From Sedimentisphaerales bacterium (GTDB lineage Bacteria > Planctomycetota > Phycisphaerae > Sedimentisphaerales > SM23-30): a DNA stretch of 64,000 nucleotides. This document shows, in pieces, positions 12,651-21,382 of the stretch. The notes beneath the pieces are model-generated. The model was not told the origin of the DNA. It saw only the letters and a program-made list of their open reading frames with translations, and did no database searches. How positions within the stretch are numbered: the first letter of the stretch is position 1; each line of letters opens with the position of its first letter. The translations under genes and the position numbers were made by a program. Location: assembly GCA_016928435.1 (NCBI GenBank), contig JAFGKT010000075.1, positions 28,489 to 92,488 on the forward strand. Reading direction: 5' to 3'.

Positions 12651-14309
12651 TCACAAGTGCTTGATCGTAAGTCCTTGCTGCAATTCTTTCCGGTCAAAAA
12701 GCCCAAAGAAAAACTCACGGTTAGCAGACACATTAGCATTTTCAAGCTGAGCTGTCATTCTTTTTTCCGCGGCAAGCAACTCTTGCCTCTTTTTATCGAG
12801 AAGACCGCTTAGTTGCTCATTAACGTCACGAATCTTTTCAAATGCCGCTCGACGCTGCTGGGCTGAGCCGTTCGCCGACCGCAGTTTACGCGAGTCTTCT
12901 ACTGCTTGCCGTCGCTGTTCGAGCAATTTCGCTACATCAGCCTGACCCGCGACCGAGTCATCGATATGACGTTGAGGATTATAAAGCAGCTCACGTTTAA
13001 GTCGTTGAATCCGAGATCGCTCAGTGTCAATCGCAGTCAGGCTCGGCTCGCAGTCGGCAAACAAATGTATTGTCGCGCTGGCCACAGCGAACCTCGGCGG
13101 TTCAACCCCATAAAACAAACGAATAAAACCATCGGTTACTTGATCGTAACGTCCCCCGCCGATACCGTGTACAAAATAATCCGCTAAGAACAAACGAACA
13201 AATGCCGTCAGCATCAGTGCCTTGGGACGCAATGCCATATTGCCTTCCTTCAATAATCGCCGCAACTGCCCCACAGCCTGCATATTCGGTTCAAACGCCT
13301 CCGCCGGTATCTCGAGCAACGCGTTATCTTGGTCACCCAAAAATATCTTGCCCGCCGATTCGTAAACATACAAAGAACTGCGCGAATGTTGCTCCCGCAA
13401 TATCCAAAAAGGCATCTCAATCTTGTTGTCATCGATAGTAAGATCAGGTAAAGGCTGCGATTGATTACGCACACGGTTGGCTGCGCGAAATTCTCCCAAA
13501 GCTTGATTGTAACAACTGCTCATCCGCCGCCGTTGCAGCAGCAAATCCAAAAAGAATCCCGTAAAGGCTGATGAACCACTCATCTCCGAGAGCGGCAAAT
13601 CACACCAAGACACATTAATCGCCTCCGCCAAGTAGCGATTCAGCAAAACGAAAAACTCACCCAGATTGCCCCCGCGCCCCGCGATTCGTTCCAGCGTCTC
13701 AACCAACCGTGCCATCGGCTGCTTAAGTTTCTCAGGCACCGTCAGAGATCGCAGTTTCGCAACAATACCACCAACCTCCGCGACACTCGGCACCGGCAAA
13801 AGCTCGACCGGCATAGATAACTGATCCGGACAGAACGGCAAATGCTGCACCGACAGCTTGCCCGCACTATCAATCGGCACACTTAGACTGCTATGCTTGG
13901 GCAAATCGCTATCCACTGCCACATTCCAGACCACACCCCCTATCGCCCGCGCCAAAAAGTCCGCCAGAGTGTACTTGATCAGAATGCCGCAATGATAGAA
14001 CTGACATTGATGCCCGGTGAGTATCAAAGGCGTGGAATAATCGCCGACAGCATCATAAGTGACTTCCCCACCCCCAGCCTTACCAGGCCGCAACTTCTGA
14101 GCATAACACCTGACCACTTCCCCCAGCTCCTGCCGTGCCTCGCGCCGCATCGAAGGCAAATCACTGTCAAGAATCTGCAAAGAAGATTGCGACAAGACCA
14201 CCCGATTGATATCGATCGCCTTGAGCATTTCCCCAATGGTCGGATAAAGCAACTGCTCGCCGTGCTTTTGAGGTGTATTGAGAACAACTGGATAATTGGA
14301 ATCGGTCAT
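12651..14309 (-). CDS. Uncharacterised protein resembling BshC (bacillithiol synthase family)
   Basis: A 552-residue soluble protein. A central stretch TGHQCQFYHCGILIKYTLAD resembles the TGQQ...GPLY region of BshC, and WNVAVDSDLPKHS matches the position of its following motif. The C-terminal third has FVHGIGGGRYDQVTDGF and then a coiled-coil-like segment (about 470-530). The match is weak, and active-site residues cannot be confirmed. ATG 14309 (MTDSNYPVVL) is chosen because it overlaps the stop of the upstream glycosyltransferase as ATGA, implying translational coupling; an upstream in-frame start would overlap 45 bases. No bshA or bshB was seen in the window. Confidence 0.45.
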   Translation of the reverse strand: MTDSNYPVVLNTPQKHGEQLLYPTIGEMLKAIDINRVVLSQSSLQILDSDLPSMRREARQELGEVVRCYAQKLRPGKAGGGEVTYDAVGDYSTPLILTGHQCQFYHCGILIKYTLADFLARAIGGVVWNVAVDSDLPKHSSLSVPIDSAGKLSVQHLPFCPDQLSMPVELLPVPSVAEVGGIVAKLRSLTVPEKLKQPMARLVETLERIAGRGGNLGEFFVLLNRYLAEAINVSWCDLPLSEMSGSSAFTGFFLDLLLQRRRMSSCYNQALGEFRAANRVRNQSQPLPDLTIDDNKIEMPFWILREQHSRSSLYVYESAGKIFLGDQDNALLEIPAEAFEPNMQAVGQLRRLLKEGNMALRPKALMLTAFVRLFLADYFVHGIGGGRYDQVTDGFIRLFYGVEPPRFAVASATIHLFADCEPSLTAIDTERSRIQRLKRELLYNPQRHIDDSVAGQADVAKLLEQRRQAVEDSRKLRSANGSAQQRRAAFEKIRDVNEQLSGLLDKKRQELLAAEKRMTAQLENANVSANREFFFGLFDRKELQQGLTIKHL

Positions 14310-15097
14310 GATTGACAGTTGCACGCTTTGTGCCATGCTAAGCAACCGCAAGGCTGGCTGCTATCCGCACACCACCCAACCTTTTCCATCGATTGCTCGA
14401 ATACCTCCATATAATGGCGTAAACGATTGCTAACATTATCGAGATTGCCGCCGAAGTAGCGATTGGGGTCATTATAGATCAAACTGACAGGTATCTCACG
14501 AACTCGCAAACCATGATACGCCGCCTGTACCCAAAACTCCAGCGGAATCGCATAACCGCACTCGGTCAGCTCCAATCGAGCCACCGCCGAAACCCGATAA
14601 GCCTTAAAACCGCAAAAACTATCTGTAAGATCAAGCCCCAACTTTTCATTCACCATAGCGGTGATGATTTCATTAACGCTGCGTCTCTCTGCCGGAGGTG
14701 TAGAGTATTCCGAAATCGGGCAGAGATAACGCGACCCGCTGATAATATCAGCGTCATCGTTGCAGATAGCTGAGAAAAACACCGGTATCAAATTCGGATC
14801 ATGCTGCAAATCACAATCCATGGTGATCATCCACTGGGCACCGCAGGCTTGAGCGAAATGAAAAGCGTCGATGATCGCTTGGCCATAACCTTTGTTGCAA
14901 GGCCGACTGATCAAATTAATGTCAGACCGCCGGACCAGCAATTCCTTCGTACCGTCAGTACTGCCGTCGTCGATTATCACGATATCATCAGTGTATCGCC
15001 GGGCCTGATCCAGCACTTTACTAATGTACTTACGCTCATTGTAAACTGGAATCGCCAGCAACACCGACTGTCTGGCTTTGAAATCTCGATATTTCAT
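14306..15097 (-). CDS. Glycosyltransferase family 2 (dolichol-phosphate mannosyltransferase-like)
   Basis: A 263-residue GT-A fold enzyme with the signature pieces AIPVYNE, IIDDGSTDGT, NKGYGQAI and MDCDLQHDP, the last holding the metal-binding DxD. FCGFKAYR and the LEFWVQAAYHGLRVREIPV stretch match polyprenyl-phosphate sugar transferases. It lacks a C-terminal membrane domain. It probably transfers a sugar from a nucleotide sugar to a lipid or polymer; the substrate is unknown. Its stop overlaps the start of the BshC-like gene (ATGA). Confidence 0.85.
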   Translation of the reverse strand: MKYRDFKARQSVLLAIPVYNERKYISKVLDQARRYTDDIVIIDDGSTDGTKELLVRRSDINLISRPCNKGYGQAIIDAFHFAQACGAQWMITMDCDLQHDPNLIPVFFSAICNDDADIISGSRYLCPISEYSTPPAERRSVNEIITAMVNEKLGLDLTDSFCGFKAYRVSAVARLELTECGYAIPLEFWVQAAYHGLRVREIPVSLIYNDPNRYFGGNLDNVSNRLRHYMEVFEQSMEKVGWCADSSQPCGCLAWHKACNCQS

Positions 15098-15199
15098 GCA
15101 AATATGATAGGCAAAGCACTCTTTAAAGTCAAACAGTCAAGGCTAAACATTACCCATCTTGCCTGTTTTGCCAATTTGCTTGCCCAATCCCTTCAACCA

Positions 15200-15227
15200 T
15201 TGCTTTTACTTAGTCAATAGCCATAAT
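15200..15227 (+). promoter_or_regulatory. Possible sigma-70-like promoter of larE
   Basis: TTGCTT (15200-15205) and CATAAT (15222-15227) are separated by 16 bases, in an AT-rich stretch 55 bases before the larE start. Spacing and match are modest, so this is a candidate only. Confidence 0.3.
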
Positions 15228-15281
15228 ATAGTATTATATTGCCCATTTAACAACACTCTCCTTTCAAAACCATAACATTCA

Positions 15282-16100
15282 ATGAATCATACGAATCTAT
15301 CAACCAAACTCGCTCACCTAAAAGACATCTTGCACAGCTACACCAAAGTAATCGTCGCGTATTCCGGCGGTACCGATAGCACATTCCTGCTCAAAGTCGC
15401 CCTCGATACCTTAGGTCGCGAAAACGTCCTAGCCTGCATCGCCCTAAGCGAATCATTCGCCCAGAGTGAATATCAACAAGCCCTGCAACTAGCCCGCCAA
15501 ATGCAAGCGGAAACCGTAACCATTAACCCCAACGAAATGCAAGACCCCCAATACCGCGCCAACTCCGCTCAGCGTTGCTTCTATTGCAAACAACATCTAT
15601 TCGCCAAAATGACCGAACTCGCCCAACAGCGTAACATACCCACCATAATATCCGGCGACAACGCCGACGACCCCAACGACCATCGGCCAGGCCTAGCCGC
15701 CGCCAAAAATTTCCACATCGCCAGCCCTCTACTAGAGGCCTCCCTCACCAAAGCCGACATCCGAACCCTAAGCAAACAACTCCAACTGCCCACTTGGAAC
15801 AAACCCGCCCAACCGTGCCTGGCTTCGCGAATAAGCTACGGCTTAGAGATATCCGCTGATCGCCTGCGCCAAGTAGAACAAGGCGAACAATTCCTCCGCA
15901 CCCTGCTCCCAGGACAACCACTGCGAATGCGCCATCACGACCAACTAGTCCGCATCGAAGTACCCACCGAACATATCGCAAAACTAACCGACGAAAAACT
16001 ACGCGAAAAAATCGTAACCTTCTTCAAGCAACTAGGCTTCAAATACGTCACCCTAGACCTGCAAGGCTTCCGCAGCGGCTCCGCCAACGAAGTACTCTAA
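15282..16100 (+). CDS. larE: ATP-dependent sacrificial sulfur transferase LarE
   Basis: LarE adenylates and then thiolates the nickel-pincer nucleotide precursor of lactate racemase-type enzymes, giving up its own cysteine sulfur. The 272-residue protein has the PP-loop SGGTDS at residues 28-33, the conserved RCFYCK (99-103), GDNADD and KPAQPCLASR, where Cys179 corresponds to the sulfur-donor cysteine of the Lactobacillus enzyme. No extra C-terminal cysteines for an iron-sulfur variant are seen. larA, larB and larC are not in the window. The gene is on the + strand, yet its coding strand has more C than G, against the usual coding trend. Confidence 0.9.
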   Translation: MNHTNLSTKLAHLKDILHSYTKVIVAYSGGTDSTFLLKVALDTLGRENVLACIALSESFAQSEYQQALQLARQMQAETVTINPNEMQDPQYRANSAQRCFYCKQHLFAKMTELAQQRNIPTIISGDNADDPNDHRPGLAAAKNFHIASPLLEASLTKADIRTLSKQLQLPTWNKPAQPCLASRISYGLEISADRLRQVEQGEQFLRTLLPGQPLRMRHHDQLVRIEVPTEHIAKLTDEKLREKIVTFFKQLGFKYVTLDLQGFRSGSANEVL

Positions 16101-16119
16101 CCAACACCATCCGCCAACT

Positions 16120-16175
16120 TTAGCCCCCGAACGTAAGCAATATTTATATTGCTCTAGCTCGGCGGTTCAAACTCC
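16120..16175 (-). repeat. Dispersed hairpin element, family 1, long form, inverted copy
   Basis: Read on the minus strand it starts near GTTTGAACCGCCGAGCT, has an inserted stem around AATATAAATATT and ends CGTTCGGGGGCTAA. It is the only family-1 copy left of the skew switch and the only one on the minus strand. It matches the long form at 50764-50825. It lies between larE and the downstream convergent gene. Confidence 0.8.
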
Positions 16176-16192
16176 AATCCACAATCAATCGC

Positions 16193-17419
16193 CTAACCAT
16201 CTCCTCGATAAACTACTGTACCCCCCACCATCGTCAACTTCACCTGCCCATCGCCATCCAAAATATCCGCCGGCACATCCTCCGCGCCAATCCCCCGATC
16301 ACTAACCGCAACCGCCACAATATCCGCAGCCTTACCAACCGCCAGCGACCCAATCTCATCGGCCCAACCCAACGCCCGCGCGCCGTTAATCGTACCCATC
16401 GCCAATATCGTCTCCGCCTCAAGCTGCGGATAACGCCGCCGCAAAAAACGCATCTCATCAAGAATGCTCAGCGAATCATTACTAGCCAAGCTGTCCGTCC
16501 CCAAACAAACATTGATCCCCATCGCCAGCATTTCCCGAAACCGATGATTGCGATGCCCAAAAAAATCCGCCGAACGCGGACAATACGCCACACTGTGCCC
16601 CCGCCCCGCCAACAAAGCCAAATCCTCATCGTCCGCGTAATTCACATGCGCCAACAAAAAATCACGCCCCGAAAGCTCCATCCCCAAAAAATACCGGATC
16701 GGCGAAACCCCAACCGGCTCAAAACTCCCATCCCATCTTCCAATCCTCTTCAAATACGCAGGCCAAATCCCCGAACCGTCCCGCAAAAAATCCGCCTCCG
16801 CCACCGTCTCCGCCAAATGCGTCGTCAGCAAAACATCACACTCCGCCGCCGCTTCATACAACTTTCGATTCGTCGAATACGGCGCATGAGGCGACACCCC
16901 CACTCGCATCAACCCATCATCACTCCGCTCCCACACACACTGCGCCAAATAATCCAAAGGCCCCACAACATCCTCCCGCAACCCAATCAGCTCCGCGAAC
17001 GCCACCTTACGAATCCCACTCTTAGCCAACTCCGCCCGCGCCCGATTCTCATGGCTAATATCACCAACCGTAGTCACCCCCCCCGCCAACGATGCTTCAC
17101 ATGCCGCACCAATCGTCCCTGCGATATCATCCCCCAACTCCGTCCGCAACTCAACAATCCGCCCCACCCATTCCGTAAAATCACCCTCGAACGGAACCCG
17201 CCCCCCCAAATCCGACAACTCCAAATGTGTATGCCCATTAACCAACCCCGGCAGCAAAACACAATCCGGAAGATCAACCACCGCCGCCCCAGAAAACTCC
17301 CCCAACAAATCACTATACTCACCAACCCCCAAAATCCGCCCACCATCAACAGCAACCCCCCCCCGCCCAACAGCAGCAGCCCCACCCAACCAAACACTAT
17401 GCCCACGTAATATCAACAT
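16193..17419 (-). CDS. mqnX: Amidohydrolase, probable aminodeoxyfutalosine deaminase
   Basis: A 408-residue metal-dependent amidohydrolase. Metal ligands are visible in NGHTHLELS, TTHLAET, LLAHVNYADD and GTDSLASND, with the C-terminal beta domain ending KAADIVAVAV. This set fits the ATZ/TRZ-type deaminases, including aminodeoxyfutalosine deaminase. mqnC and mqnA lie 3 kb away on the same strand, which makes the menaquinone role likely; guanine or adenosine-type deamination remains possible. ATG 17419 is preferred over GTG/TTG codons just upstream. The gene contains long G tracts on the sense strand. Confidence 0.65.
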   Translation of the reverse strand: MLILRGHSVWLGGAAAVGRGGVAVDGGRILGVGEYSDLLGEFSGAAVVDLPDCVLLPGLVNGHTHLELSDLGGRVPFEGDFTEWVGRIVELRTELGDDIAGTIGAACEASLAGGVTTVGDISHENRARAELAKSGIRKVAFAELIGLREDVVGPLDYLAQCVWERSDDGLMRVGVSPHAPYSTNRKLYEAAAECDVLLTTHLAETVAEADFLRDGSGIWPAYLKRIGRWDGSFEPVGVSPIRYFLGMELSGRDFLLAHVNYADDEDLALLAGRGHSVAYCPRSADFFGHRNHRFREMLAMGINVCLGTDSLASNDSLSILDEMRFLRRRYPQLEAETILAMGTINGARALGWADEIGSLAVGKAADIVAVAVSDRGIGAEDVPADILDGDGQVKLTMVGGTVVYRGDG

Positions 17420-17688
17420 CACCAAAGTGTATCAGCTCCCCCACCACGGTCAACTTCAAAGAGATCACAACTTTCTACCATTACATTCAGTTATCCAAGA
17501 TAACACCCTTGTTTGCAGTCTCTCCTACTGATATACTACCTGCGATCTAGGGTATTTGTCTGGTCGGGCCATATTCGTATGGCCAAATTTGAGTGTTTAC
17601 TCGCAAGCCGTTAAGAACACAATGTTGACATACTTTAGACATAGCGGGCTGGTTTAAATGGGCTAAAAAGAGAACAGAGGCCAAAACG

Positions 17689-19125
17689 ATGAAAATTGGA
17701 CGAAATCAAAAATGTCCTTGTGGGAGCGGAAAGAAGTACAAGCATTGTTGTGCCAAACCTGAGCCATCGTTTGACCCGGTTATTGCAGCTACTGAATTGA
17801 GCTTACGTGATCGAAACATCATCTTATTTAATGAAATCTTTGATATTTTTAAGATAAATGAGGGAATTGACTGGTCAGATATCCAATCAACAATATCTGA
17901 CGACCAAATTCGTCATATGTATCAAATTGTTGCAGATTTGTGGCACTATAAAACAGACATCGGGTCACTATTGCCCAAGCCAGATAACAAGCTTCGCGCA
18001 TTGTATCAAGGCGACATCGCTCCTGAACTTCTGGTGAGAAATGTATTTCGATTTAGTCTTTATGCTGATGAAATTCTTGTGGTTAGCCCATTCTTAAATC
18101 CATGGGGAATAAGAGAAGAATATAATCCCATAGATAATCCTGCGCAGCATAAGGTGGATGCACTCAAACTTGTCTTCTTCGCAATACAAATGGCACCTTG
18201 GATAGATGCCGGGCTAGTTAATCTCATACCAGACCCCAGCGATTATGATCATCAACTGAAAATACGTACTTGGAAAATGGCAGAGCAACGAATAAAAAAA
18301 GATATGCCGACAGACGAAGATATGGCTCCAGAATTGAATCGTACCGAAGAAGAACTCCGTTCTATTCTGCTTGCATCACCTAATGAATATCTTATCAGAA
18401 AAATGAGGCAATACAACTCTGACGTATCGGAAAAGGAAATTAAAGGCGCACTTGAATATGTGGATCAGTTACGAGAACAATCCCTATTTATGCCTATGCA
18501 GACTTTAGATATGATGGGGCCCCAATTACTTTCACTTCGTTTAGGTGTGAATCTAGAAATGGCATTGTATCTATGCCAAAGCACTGGTGCATTTCCGTAT
18601 ACAAATGTCAAATATAGATGGAAAGAGCTACAGTCCGTCAAAGAATCATTGCCTACCGATGCAGAAATCTGGACCCCATTGACCAAAGCATTTTCTGATT
18701 TAGATTTTAGGTTCCTTGATAACATTAATACATCCTTCGCGTGCAATATGCGTAAGGAGAATAGATTGGAAGGTTTCCGTACGTTTTTGCGACGAATGTG
18801 GTCTACTCTTAACAACGAAGATGACTTAACCAAACTTCAATCCAAATCCAGAGATTTTGCAGATGAGCTATCAGATGAATATCACAAAGCTAAAGCAGAA
18901 TGGGACAAGATTGACACCGATTTGATTAAATGGCTTGGGGGGACCATCTCTACTGGAATTGGAGCTAGCGGATTAGGAGCAATTATTGATGGCAAACTTG
19001 GAATCGCGGCTGGAGCGTCGTTTGCCATAAAGGCGGTAACTGAACTAGTTGCCGCAAAAAGAAACCGAAGGTCGTTCCGCGAGAAAGTTCCAATGTCTGT
19101 ATTCATAGATTTGAACGGAAAATAA
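17689..19125 (+). CDS. SEC-C motif protein of unknown function
   Basis: A 478-residue protein that opens with a SEC-C zinc-binding motif (CPCGSGKKYKHCC, Cys9, Cys11, His19/Cys20, Cys21), as in the SecA tail and many accessory proteins. The remaining body is not recognised. It is mostly helical and acidic, and a Gly/Ala-rich hydrophobic stretch (about residues 418-450, including GIGASGLGAIIDG) could insert in a membrane. GAGG stands 10 bases before the ATG. Base and codon use are clearly more AT-rich than the neighbours, and it points opposite to the menaquinone genes on either side, suggesting acquisition by transfer. Confidence 0.6.
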   Translation: MKIGRNQKCPCGSGKKYKHCCAKPEPSFDPVIAATELSLRDRNIILFNEIFDIFKINEGIDWSDIQSTISDDQIRHMYQIVADLWHYKTDIGSLLPKPDNKLRALYQGDIAPELLVRNVFRFSLYADEILVVSPFLNPWGIREEYNPIDNPAQHKVDALKLVFFAIQMAPWIDAGLVNLIPDPSDYDHQLKIRTWKMAEQRIKKDMPTDEDMAPELNRTEEELRSILLASPNEYLIRKMRQYNSDVSEKEIKGALEYVDQLREQSLFMPMQTLDMMGPQLLSLRLGVNLEMALYLCQSTGAFPYTNVKYRWKELQSVKESLPTDAEIWTPLTKAFSDLDFRFLDNINTSFACNMRKENRLEGFRTFLRRMWSTLNNEDDLTKLQSKSRDFADELSDEYHKAKAEWDKIDTDLIKWLGGTISTGIGASGLGAIIDGKLGIAAGASFAIKAVTELVAAKRNRRSFREKVPMSVFIDLNGK

Positions 19126-19230
19126 ACTATTCAATCAGCCGACCAGGAAGGCCTCATCAGCCCATGCTGTTTGGTTTTGGGGTACAAGACTTGTTAGGCT
19201 GGAATTTTCGCAACCGTCCGCGCGTAGTGC

Positions 19231-20004
19231 CTAGACTTTGACGTACTTTCGCCCGTTGATCTGAGGCAGCCGCGATTGCGCCGGCCCCGTGCGAGTGGTT
19301 CCCGTCTCTGGAGCTGCGAGCTGTTGCTCCATCAGCATTTCCTCAAGATCACCAGCTTTATTTTCGCGTTCCAGGCTTTCCATGAACTCTTCCGCGGTCT
19401 TCAAACGCCGCCGGGCCAGTTCGCGCACCGAATCAAACCGAAAACTCTCGCGCAGCCGCGCCGACCAGTAATCGTATTCGATCTTGCGTTTCCAGCTCAC
19501 CAACGCATCGCTGGCACCCCGCCCATGCACCACATACCGGCGGAACTCGTTAAAAATCCCCACTGCCCCCATATCATCCAAATTGCGCGCATCCGAAAGT
19601 ATCATCGCTTCGATCAGCGTCGTAGAACGATTCCCAGACTCAATAACAATACTGCAAACCCGCTCCATCTGCCGCGGGTTGATCAATTCCTGCAATTTCT
19701 CCTGGATAATCTGAGCCGAAAAGTCCCGCAAATCCTCATCGGTAAGGTCGGCTAACACCATCCGCGCCGCCCGATCCTCCTGGTTGGCGTACCGGGCGAA
19801 GCCCGCGTCCCGGAAAAGAGCCGCGATATTCAAGCATTCCTGGTCCACCTGGAACCGCTGCGTATCGGGCAACCGAGCGATACTGCCGCAATGGCGCATT
19901 ACCCGCCGGGCACGATCGATGAGGTAACGGTCGGGCGTACCCTTTATGGTAGGAACTGCTAGAACTTGATCGGATATTTCCTGAATTACGCCTAGATTGG
20001 CCAT
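19231..20004 (-). CDS. HD-superfamily-like protein with altered active-site residues
   Basis: A 257-residue protein whose layout resembles the YedJ-type HD phosphohydrolases: RARRVMRHCGSIARL, LNIAALFRDAGF, DARNLDDMGAVGIF and a C-terminal helix with FMESLERENKA. In the family the second motif reads HD; here it is RD, and the first histidine is replaced by arginine. The late aspartate (DARNLDD) is kept. The protein may be catalytically dead or have changed chemistry. ATG 20004 (MANLGV) is chosen because AGGAG stands 6 bases before it; a TTG lies 18 bases upstream. Confidence 0.55.
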   Translation of the reverse strand: MANLGVIQEISDQVLAVPTIKGTPDRYLIDRARRVMRHCGSIARLPDTQRFQVDQECLNIAALFRDAGFARYANQEDRAARMVLADLTDEDLRDFSAQIIQEKLQELINPRQMERVCSIVIESGNRSTTLIEAMILSDARNLDDMGAVGIFNEFRRYVVHGRGASDALVSWKRKIEYDYWSARLRESFRFDSVRELARRRLKTAEEFMESLERENKAGDLEEMLMEQQLAAPETGTTRTGPAQSRLPQINGRKYVKV

Positions 20005-20171
20005 CGCGGACTCCTGTGCCAATTGTCATCTATGCCAAAAACCAAGGCGACCCAGCGGCAAAAAGAGCATTCCCCGCTAAACTCGCCATTTAGCATATAT
20101 CGGCCCGACCATCGACAATCCTTGAATCCCACCGACCAAACAGTCCCATTCCGCTCAAAATCCGCGTCAGT

Positions 20172-20225
20172 GAAAAAAGGGGACTGGCTCCGCAGCGTCA
20201 GCGGAGGTGCCTGTACCCTTTTTTC
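20172..20225 (-). terminator. Symmetrical hairpin after mqnC, terminator-like on both strands
   Basis: GAAAAAAGGG (20172-20181) and CCCTTTTTTC (20216-20225) flank an inner perfect stem CTCCGC/GCGGAG (20188-20193 with 20201-20206). On the minus strand this gives a GC stem followed by TTTTTT starting just after the mqnC stop. Arms with A and T runs work in both directions. Confidence 0.65.
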
Positions 20226-20227
20226 GC

Positions 20228-21382
20228 CTAGCCATTAATATTGCGATAATAGAAGTCCCGCTGTTGCGGCTCAAAACCCGCATTGCGTATCAATCCCCGC
20301 AGCGTCTCCAACTCCAACATATAGCAAGTCCCCGCCGCGGAAACTACATTCTCCTCCATCATCAGCGACCCAGCGTCGTCGCAGCCCGCTAATAAGCTCA
20401 ACTGAGCGATTTTTGCCCCCATAGTCACCCAAGAAGCCTGAATATGCCCCACATTATCGAGAAAAATCCGCGCCAAAGCCGTCATTCTAAGCTGCTCCAC
20501 CGCGTCAGCCGTGACCAATTCCCCCCGCTCGCGAGGTCGACCACTCGCCTCATCATACTCCGCCCGAGCCCCCAACCGCGTATTACGCCCCTGGAAAGGC
20601 CAACAAATAAACGCTGTGAAATACCCCCCCTCACCCGTCCGCTCGCGATACGCCAACGATTCATCCTGCAAATCCCGCAAACGCTGCAAATGCTCAATCC
20701 GCTCCGCCACCGTCTCCACATGCCCAAACATCATCGTCGCCGTCGTACAAATCCCCATTCGGTGCGCTTGCCTGCTGACTTCCAGCCATTCTTCCGCCGA
20801 GCACTTCCCCGGCGAAACCTCCTGCCGCACCGAATCCACCAGTATCTCCGCCCCACCCCCAGGAATACTGTCCAACCCCGCTTCCCGCAAACGCTCCAGC
20901 AACGTTCGCAAAGGCATATCAAAATGCCCCGCCATGAACGCAATCTCAGCCGGCGAAAACCCATGGATATGCAACCCCGCAAAACGCCCCTTTATCCCCC
21001 TCAACAAATCCTCGTACCACGAAAGCCCCAAAGCCGGGTTCATCCCCCCCTGCAGCAATATCTGCGTCCCCCCCAACGCAACCAACGGTTCAATCTTAGC
21101 ATTAACTTCCTCAACCGTCAGCGTATAACCGCCCGGATCCTTACCCCCCACACTAAAAGCACAAAACGAACAAGCAGTCCCACAAATATTCGTATAGTTA
21201 ATATTACGCTCGATCGCGTAAGTGCGAACCTCTGACCCATGCAGCAAATCAGCAATCTCCCCACCCCGCCGACACAATTCATGCAGATTCCCATCACGAT
21301 ACAACTGCTCCGCCCGCTGCGCCGTTATCCGCTCCACACCCCTTCGCCCCACCGCAGCGACAAAATCCGCACAAGTAACCAT
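20228..21382 (-). CDS. mqnC: Dehypoxanthine futalosine cyclase (radical SAM)
   Basis: Radical SAM enzyme of the futalosine route to menaquinone that forms cyclic dehypoxanthine futalosine. The 384-residue protein has the cluster motif CGTACSFC in the context NINYTNICG, then LVALGGTQILLQGGMNP and LHIHGFSPAEI, all typical of MqnC, plus IPGGGAEILVD and AGTCYMLE. The related MqnE would be an alternative but the length and motifs favour MqnC. Its ATG overlaps the mqnA stop by one base (TAATG), so the two are translated together. Confidence 0.88.
   Translation of the reverse strand: MVTCADFVAAVGRRGVERITAQRAEQLYRDGNLHELCRRGGEIADLLHGSEVRTYAIERNINYTNICGTACSFCAFSVGGKDPGGYTLTVEEVNAKIEPLVALGGTQILLQGGMNPALGLSWYEDLLRGIKGRFAGLHIHGFSPAEIAFMAGHFDMPLRTLLERLREAGLDSIPGGGAEILVDSVRQEVSPGKCSAEEWLEVSRQAHRMGICTTATMMFGHVETVAERIEHLQRLRDLQDESLAYRERTGEGGYFTAFICWPFQGRNTRLGARAEYDEASGRPRERGELVTADAVEQLRMTALARIFLDNVGHIQASWVTMGAKIAQLSLLAGCDDAGSLMMEENVVSAAGTCYMLELETLRGLIRNAGFEPQQRDFYYRNING

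Noticed and set aside
16544..17410. 288-codon open frame on the + strand opposite the amidohydrolase gene
   Set aside because: It is an Arg/Pro/Gln-rich antisense shadow of a strongly C-rich strand; the minus-strand protein has intact metal ligands.
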